A stretch of 64,000 nucleotides of DNA. Origin: an uncultured Oscillospiraceae bacterium. GTDB lineage: Bacteria > Bacillota > Clostridia > Oscillospirales > Acutalibacteraceae. Positions 60,256 to 64,000 of this stretch are shown piece by piece. The position numbers and the translations under genes were made by a program. The stretch's first letter is position 1; each line of letters begins with the position of its first letter. The DNA lies in contig CABQLY010000011.1 in assembly GCA_902465155.1 (NCBI GenBank), forward strand, positions 1 through 64,000, in the 5' to 3' direction. Below the pieces are notes generated by a model. That model ran no database searches. It saw only the letters and a program-made list of their open reading frames with translations, and was not told the origin of the DNA.

Positions 60256-61398
60256 ATGGCTCGAAACGAACAGGAAAGCTTTGACCTTTATTCCGTTTCC
60301 ACCCGTGGGGGGAACAGCAAAAAACGCAAAATTAAAAAAACGGTTAACATTGTAGCTTCTATTGTTTTAACCTTTTCTATTCTTTTAACCCTGCTTATGG
60401 GCGGGTACCTTTCCCTTTCCGGCTGGCGGCCCGGCGGGCTTAGCACGGGGTCGGAGGAAACCGGCAGCTTTGAGCAAATGACGGTAAGCTCCAACAGTGG
60501 CGTAAGCTACATTTTGGTGCTGGGGGTAGACCCGCAGGAAACCCTGACCGACATTATTGCCGTTGCCTGCATGGATCACGAAAAAAACACGGTAAACTTT
60601 TTGCAGATCCCGCGGGATACCTTTGCCGGTGCCGATGTGCCTACCGGCAAAATTAACGCGGTTTACGGCAACCCCCGTAAGGGCGAGGCGCGCATTAACG
60701 CGCTGCGCCGCCGAATTTCCTCGCTGTTTGGCATTCCGCTGGACCATTATGTTTTATTTACCATTAAGGGCTTTATTAATGTAATTGACGCGTTAGGCGG
60801 CCTAACCATTAACATTGAGCAGGAAAACGGCATTGATATTATGAACCCCGAAACCTTGGTGCATGAGCGTATTGGCCCCGGCTGGGTTACCTTAGACGGC
60901 CACCAGGCCACCGGCTTTGTGCGCAAGCGTACCGGCATTAAGGACGGCTACATTAAAGGCGATATTCAGCGTATTGAGGCGCAGCGGCTGGTTTATGTTG
61001 CGCTGGCTAAAAAGCTTAAAAGTATGTCGGTTTCGCAAATGTTCAGCGTGGCCAGCAAGTGCTACAAGCATGTTTCTACCGATATGACCTTAAACACCAT
61101 TTTGGGCTACGCCACCGAGGTGCGCGCCATTAACATGGAGCAAATGGGCATTTACGCTGTTCCGGGGCAATTTGCAACCCGCAACAAGCTTTCTATGTGG
61201 TCGCCCCACAAGGCCGAGTATGTAACCCTGTTTAACACCTACTTTAACCCCTATAACGCCCCCATTACGGCCGAGGATATTCAGCTGACCGAAATTCACA
61301 CCAAGTACGAGGCCAGTAATGTAGAGCAGGGCGGCAGTTTGGCGCAGGTGGAGCAAAACAAAAACCAGACCACCGGCGGCAGCAACAGTAATAACTAA
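60256..61398 (+). CDS. LytR-CpsA-Psr (LCP) family cell-wall ligase
   Basis: 380 residues: a cytosolic basic start, one TM helix (about 33-55), then the LCP domain with VDPQETLTDIIAVACMDH, IPRDTFAGADV, KINAVYGNPRKGEARINALR and VRKRTGIKDGYIKGDIQRI. LCP enzymes transfer teichoic-acid or polysaccharide precursors to peptidoglycan outside the cell. It has an Asn/Gln-rich C-terminal tail. Confidence 0.92.
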   Translation: MARNEQESFDLYSVSTRGGNSKKRKIKKTVNIVASIVLTFSILLTLLMGGYLSLSGWRPGGLSTGSEETGSFEQMTVSSNSGVSYILVLGVDPQETLTDIIAVACMDHEKNTVNFLQIPRDTFAGADVPTGKINAVYGNPRKGEARINALRRRISSLFGIPLDHYVLFTIKGFINVIDALGGLTINIEQENGIDIMNPETLVHERIGPGWVTLDGHQATGFVRKRTGIKDGYIKGDIQRIEAQRLVYVALAKKLKSMSVSQMFSVASKCYKHVSTDMTLNTILGYATEVRAINMEQMGIYAVPGQFATRNKLSMWSPHKAEYVTLFNTYFNPYNAPITAEDIQLTEIHTKYEASNVEQGGSLAQVEQNKNQTTGGSNSNN

Positions 61399-61416
61399 TG
61401 TAACGGAGAATTTATT

Positions 61417-61764
61417 TTGAACCCAATTGATATTTTAAAAACGGCCGCCCGCGCGCTGGACGAGAAAAAAGCGCAGGAGCTTACGGTAATTCGGGTAGAA
61501 AATTTAACGGTTTTGGCCGATTATTTTGTGCTGGCAACGGCCACCTCGGCCCCGCATGTGCGCGCTCTGGCCGATATTACCGAGGAAAAGCTAAAGCAGG
61601 CCGGCGTGCAGCCCCACCACATTGAGGGGCGGGCCACCGGTTGGATCCTTTTAGATTACGGCAGCGTAGTGATTCACATTATGAGCGCCAAAAATCGCGA
61701 GTTTTACAATTTAGAGCATACCTGGAGCGACGGGGAACAAATTGACCCGCAAACCCTGCTGTAA
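61417..61764 (+). CDS. rsfS: ribosome silencing factor RsfS
   Basis: 115 residues: DYFVLATATSAPHVRALAD, EGRATGWILLDYGSVVIHIM and YNLEHTWSDG are RsfS hallmarks. It binds L14 and blocks subunit joining under starvation. The start is TTG 61417, 9 bp after ACGGAGAAT; there is no ATG nearby. Confidence 0.95.
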   Translation: MNPIDILKTAARALDEKKAQELTVIRVENLTVLADYFVLATATSAPHVRALADITEEKLKQAGVQPHHIEGRATGWILLDYGSVVIHIMSAKNREFYNLEHTWSDGEQIDPQTLL

Positions 61765-61794
61765 GCGTTGCTTTGAAAAATTAGGTGAGAGTTT

Positions 61795-64000
61795 ATGAAG
61801 TACGATTATTCCGCAATTGAACAAAAATGGCAGCAAATTTGGGAAAAGGACAACACCTTTGCCGCCAAAAACGATTACACCCTGCCAAAGTATTACGCCT
61901 TGGTAGAGTTTCCGTACCCTTCGGGTCAGGGCCTGCATGTAGGGCACCCGCGCAGCTACACCGCGCTGGATATTGTTGCCCGTAAAAAGCGCCTTTGCGG
62001 GTATAATGTACTGTACCCAATGGGGTTTGACGCCTTTGGCCTGCCAACCGAAAATTACGCCATTAAAAATCACATTCACCCCGAAATTGTAACCAAAAAC
62101 AACATTGCCAACTTTAAACGGCAGTTAAAATCGCTGGGCTTTTCGTTTGATTGGACGCGCGAGATCAGCACCACTGACCCCTCCTATTATAAATGGACGC
62201 AGTGGATTTTTATTCAGCTGTTTAAAAAGGGCCTGGCTTATAAAAAAGAAATGGCCGTAAACTGGTGCACCTCCTGCAAATGCGTTTTAGCAAACGAGGA
62301 GGCCGCCGGCGGCGTTTGCGAGCGCTGCGGCAGCGAGGTGGTACGCAAGGTTAAAAGCCAGTGGATGTTAAAAATTACGGATTACGCCGAAAAGCTGCTG
62401 GACGGTTTGAACGAGGTTGATTTTATTGACCGGGTAAAAACGCAGCAGCGCAACTGGATTGGCCGTTCTACCGGTGCCGAAATTAATTTTAAAACCACCA
62501 AGGGCGAGGTTTTAACGGTTTATTCCACCCGGCCGGATACCTTATTCGGCGCCACCTACATGGTAATTGCGCCGGAGCACCCGTTTATTGAAAAATGGAA
62601 AAACGACCTGCAGAATTACAGTGAAATTGCCGCCTACCGCGAGGCCGCTGCCCGTAAGTCCGATTTTGAGCGCACCGAAGTGGTAAAGGAAAAAACCGGC
62701 GTAGAGCTAAAGGGCGTTCGGGCTATAAACCCGGTAAACGGCAAAGAAATTCCCATTTTTGTTTCCGACTATGTTTTAATCTCCTACGGTACCGGCGCCA
62801 TTATGGCCGTACCGGCGCACGACGACCGCGACTTTGACTTTGCCAAAAAGTTTAACCTGCCTATTGTAGAGGTGGTAAGCGGCGGCAATGTAGCGCAGCA
62901 GGCCTTTACCGATTGCGCCACCGGCACCATGGTAAATTCCGGCTTTTTAACCGGCCTTACCGTAGACCAGGCTAAGGAGAAAATTACCGCCTGGTTAACC
63001 GAAAATCAAGTAGGCCACCAAAAGGTAAACTACAAGCTGCGCGATTGGGTATTCTCCCGCCAGCGTTATTGGGGCGAGCCCATTCCGATGGTGCATTGCG
63101 AAAAATGCGGCTATGTTCCGCTGCCCGAAAGCGAGCTTCCGCTGCTGCTGCCGGAGGTAGACTCTTACGAGCCAACCGAAAACGGCGAGTCGCCGTTAGC
63201 TAACATGAAAGCTTGGCTTACTACCACCTGCCCCAAGTGCGGCGGTGCCGCCCGGCGCGAAACCGATACCATGCCCCAGTGGGCCGGTTCCTCCTGGTAC
63301 TTTTTGCGCTATTGCGACCCGCACAATAGCAACGCCTTAGCCAGTAAAGAGGCGCTGGAATATTGGATGCCGGTAGATTGGTACAACGGCGGCATGGAGC
63401 ACACCACGCTGCACCTGCTTTACAGCCGTTTTTGGCACCGCTTTTTGTACGATATTGGCGTAGTGCCCTGTAAAGAGCCTTACCAAAAGCGCACCAGCCA
63501 CGGCATGATCTTGGGCGAGAACGGCGAAAAAATGTCAAAATCCCGCGGGAATGTGGTAAACCCGGATGAAATTGTGCGGGATTACGGCGCCGATACTATG
63601 CGCATTTACGAAATGTTTATTGGCGATTTTGAAAAAGCGGCTCCGTGGAGCTCTACCTCTATTAAAGGCAGCAAACGCTTTTTAGATCGGGTTTGGGGTC
63701 TTGCCGACCTGCTTTGCGAGGGGAACGGCTATTCCAAAGAGTTAGAAACCGCTTTTCATCGCACCATTAAAAAGGTAACCGAGGATATTGAAGCCCTTAA
63801 AATGAACACGGCCATTGCGGCGTTAATGTCTTTAATTAACGAAATTTACAGCAAGGGCAGCCTAACCAAGGGCGAATTTAAAACCTTTATTTTGCTGCTG
63901 AACCCCTTTGCCCCGCACATTACCGAGGAGCTTTGGGTTAACGCCGGCTTTGCCGGGCAGCTAAACGCTGCCGCCTGGCCCGCTTACAGCGAGGAAAAAT
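61795..64000 (+). CDS. leuS: leucyl-tRNA synthetase (5' part, cut by window end)
   Basis: 735 codons are visible and the frame is still open at the window edge; the family is about 800-860 residues, so most of the enzyme is present. [20 protein letters not shown] holds the HIGH-type motif, zinc-knob Cys pairs lie in [10 protein letters not shown] and CERCGSE (about 160-180), editing-domain motifs are [12 protein letters not shown] and [10 protein letters not shown], and [12 protein letters not shown] is the KMSKS loop. It charges tRNA-Leu. The ATG at 61795 follows TTAGGTGAGAG, 30 bp after rsfS. Confidence 0.96.
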   Translation, partial: MKYDYSAIEQKWQQIWEKDNTFAAKNDYTLPKYYALVEFPYPSGQGLHVGHPRSYTALDIVARKKRLCGYNVLYPMGFDAFGLPTENYAIKNHIHPEIVTKNNIANFKRQLKSLGFSFDWTREISTTDPSYYKWTQWIFIQLFKKGLAYKKEMAVNWCTSCKCVLANEEAAGGVCERCGSEVVRKVKSQWMLKITDYAEKLLDGLNEVDFIDRVKTQQRNWIGRSTGAEINFKTTKGEVLTVYSTRPDTLFGATYMVIAPEHPFIEKWKNDLQNYSEIAAYREAAARKSDFERTEVVKEKTGVELKGVRAINPVNGKEIPIFVSDYVLISYGTGAIMAVPAHDDRDFDFAKKFNLPIVEVVSGGNVAQQAFTDCATGTMVNSGFLTGLTVDQAKEKITAWLTENQVGHQKVNYKLRDWVFSRQRYWGEPIPMVHCEKCGYVPLPESELPLLLPEVDSYEPTENGESPLANMKAWLTTTCPKCGGAARRETDTMPQWAGSSWYFLRYCDPHNSNALASKEALEYWMPVDWYNGGMEHTTLHLLYSRFWHRFLYDIGVVPCKEPYQKRTSHGMILGENGEKMSKSRGNVVNPDEIVRDYGADTMRIYEMFIGDFEKAAPWSSTSIKGSKRFLDRVWGLADLLCEGNGYSKELETAFHRTIKKVTEDIEALKMNTAIAALMSLINEIYSKGSLTKGEFKTFILLLNPFAPHITEELWVNAGFAGQLNAAAWPAYSEEK

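Overview
The window looks like chromosomal DNA of an anaerobic, spore-forming Firmicute, most likely a gut or rumen Clostridia of the Oscillospirales/Ruminococcaceae type. The grounds are: a 28-residue SpoVM-like peptide; the Gram-positive housekeeping order infC-rpmI-rplT, topA-trmFO-plsX-rnc-smc-ftsY and yhbY-nadD-yqeK-LCP-rsfS-leuS; a glycyl-radical (strictly anaerobic) enzyme; a dockerin; and strong AGGAGG ribosome-binding sites with frequent TTG/GTG starts. Base composition looks close to 50 percent GC by eye. The genus cannot be named from the sequence alone.

Layout. 1-4159 (minus strand): alpha/beta hydrolase, class III aminotransferase, SCP2-like protein and YfbR 5'-nucleotidase. 4205-14431 (plus): two envelope polytopic membrane proteins (a glycosyltransferase and a YfhO-like protein), rsmE, pth, mfd and an AraC regulator. 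14491-17803: a sugar block with a GH130-like phosphorylase and a GH78-type alpha-L-rhamnosidase broken by a frameshift. 17804-18947: terminators, a T-rich low-complexity tract and tRNA-Leu(TAG). 18948-25000: hsp20 divergent from a PucR-type regulator, the spoVM pair, a secreted double SGNH esterase carrying a dockerin, several tandem repeats, an unidentified structured stretch near 24.06-24.2 kb, and a DUF1292 gene.

25137-41555 is the centrepiece: a complete bacterial microcompartment (BMC) locus of the glycyl-radical 1,2-propanediol type that includes a class II aldolase (the fucose/rhamnose GRM5-like arrangement). The inferred pathway is: deoxysugar phosphate to lactaldehyde plus DHAP (aldolase); lactaldehyde to 1,2-propanediol (alcohol dehydrogenase); propanediol to propionaldehyde (glycyl-radical diol dehydratase with its radical-SAM activase); then propionaldehyde either to propionyl-CoA (PduP), propionyl-phosphate (PduL) and propionate plus ATP (acetate/propionate kinase), or to propanol (iron ADH). 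PduS-like and PduT-like proteins would move electrons through the shell. Eight shell-protein genes are present: one EutS/PduU type, five single-domain hexamers, one pentamer and one trimer. Four enzymes carry helical encapsulation-peptide-like tails. A DeoR-family regulator is encoded inside the locus, and two promoters share a rare 12-mer that is a candidate operator.

41634-64000 (plus): a CPA2 antiporter followed by a decayed Lys-rich pentapeptide repeat; the infC operon with an L20-type leader and an apparent AUU start; then a long housekeeping series (trmH-like, dprA, topA, trmFO, plsX, rnc, Elp3-like radical SAM, smc, ftsY, rdgB, yhbY, nadD, yqeK, LCP, rsfS, and leuS cut by the window end).

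The most novel-looking points are a shell hexamer gene with two credible starts, the longer product carrying a Lys/Ala/Pro-rich N-terminal tail; a Cys-rich linker before the aldolase's encapsulation helix; the shared operator-like 12-mer; and the decayed repeat after the antiporter. All identifications come from reading the sequence; no database search was run.
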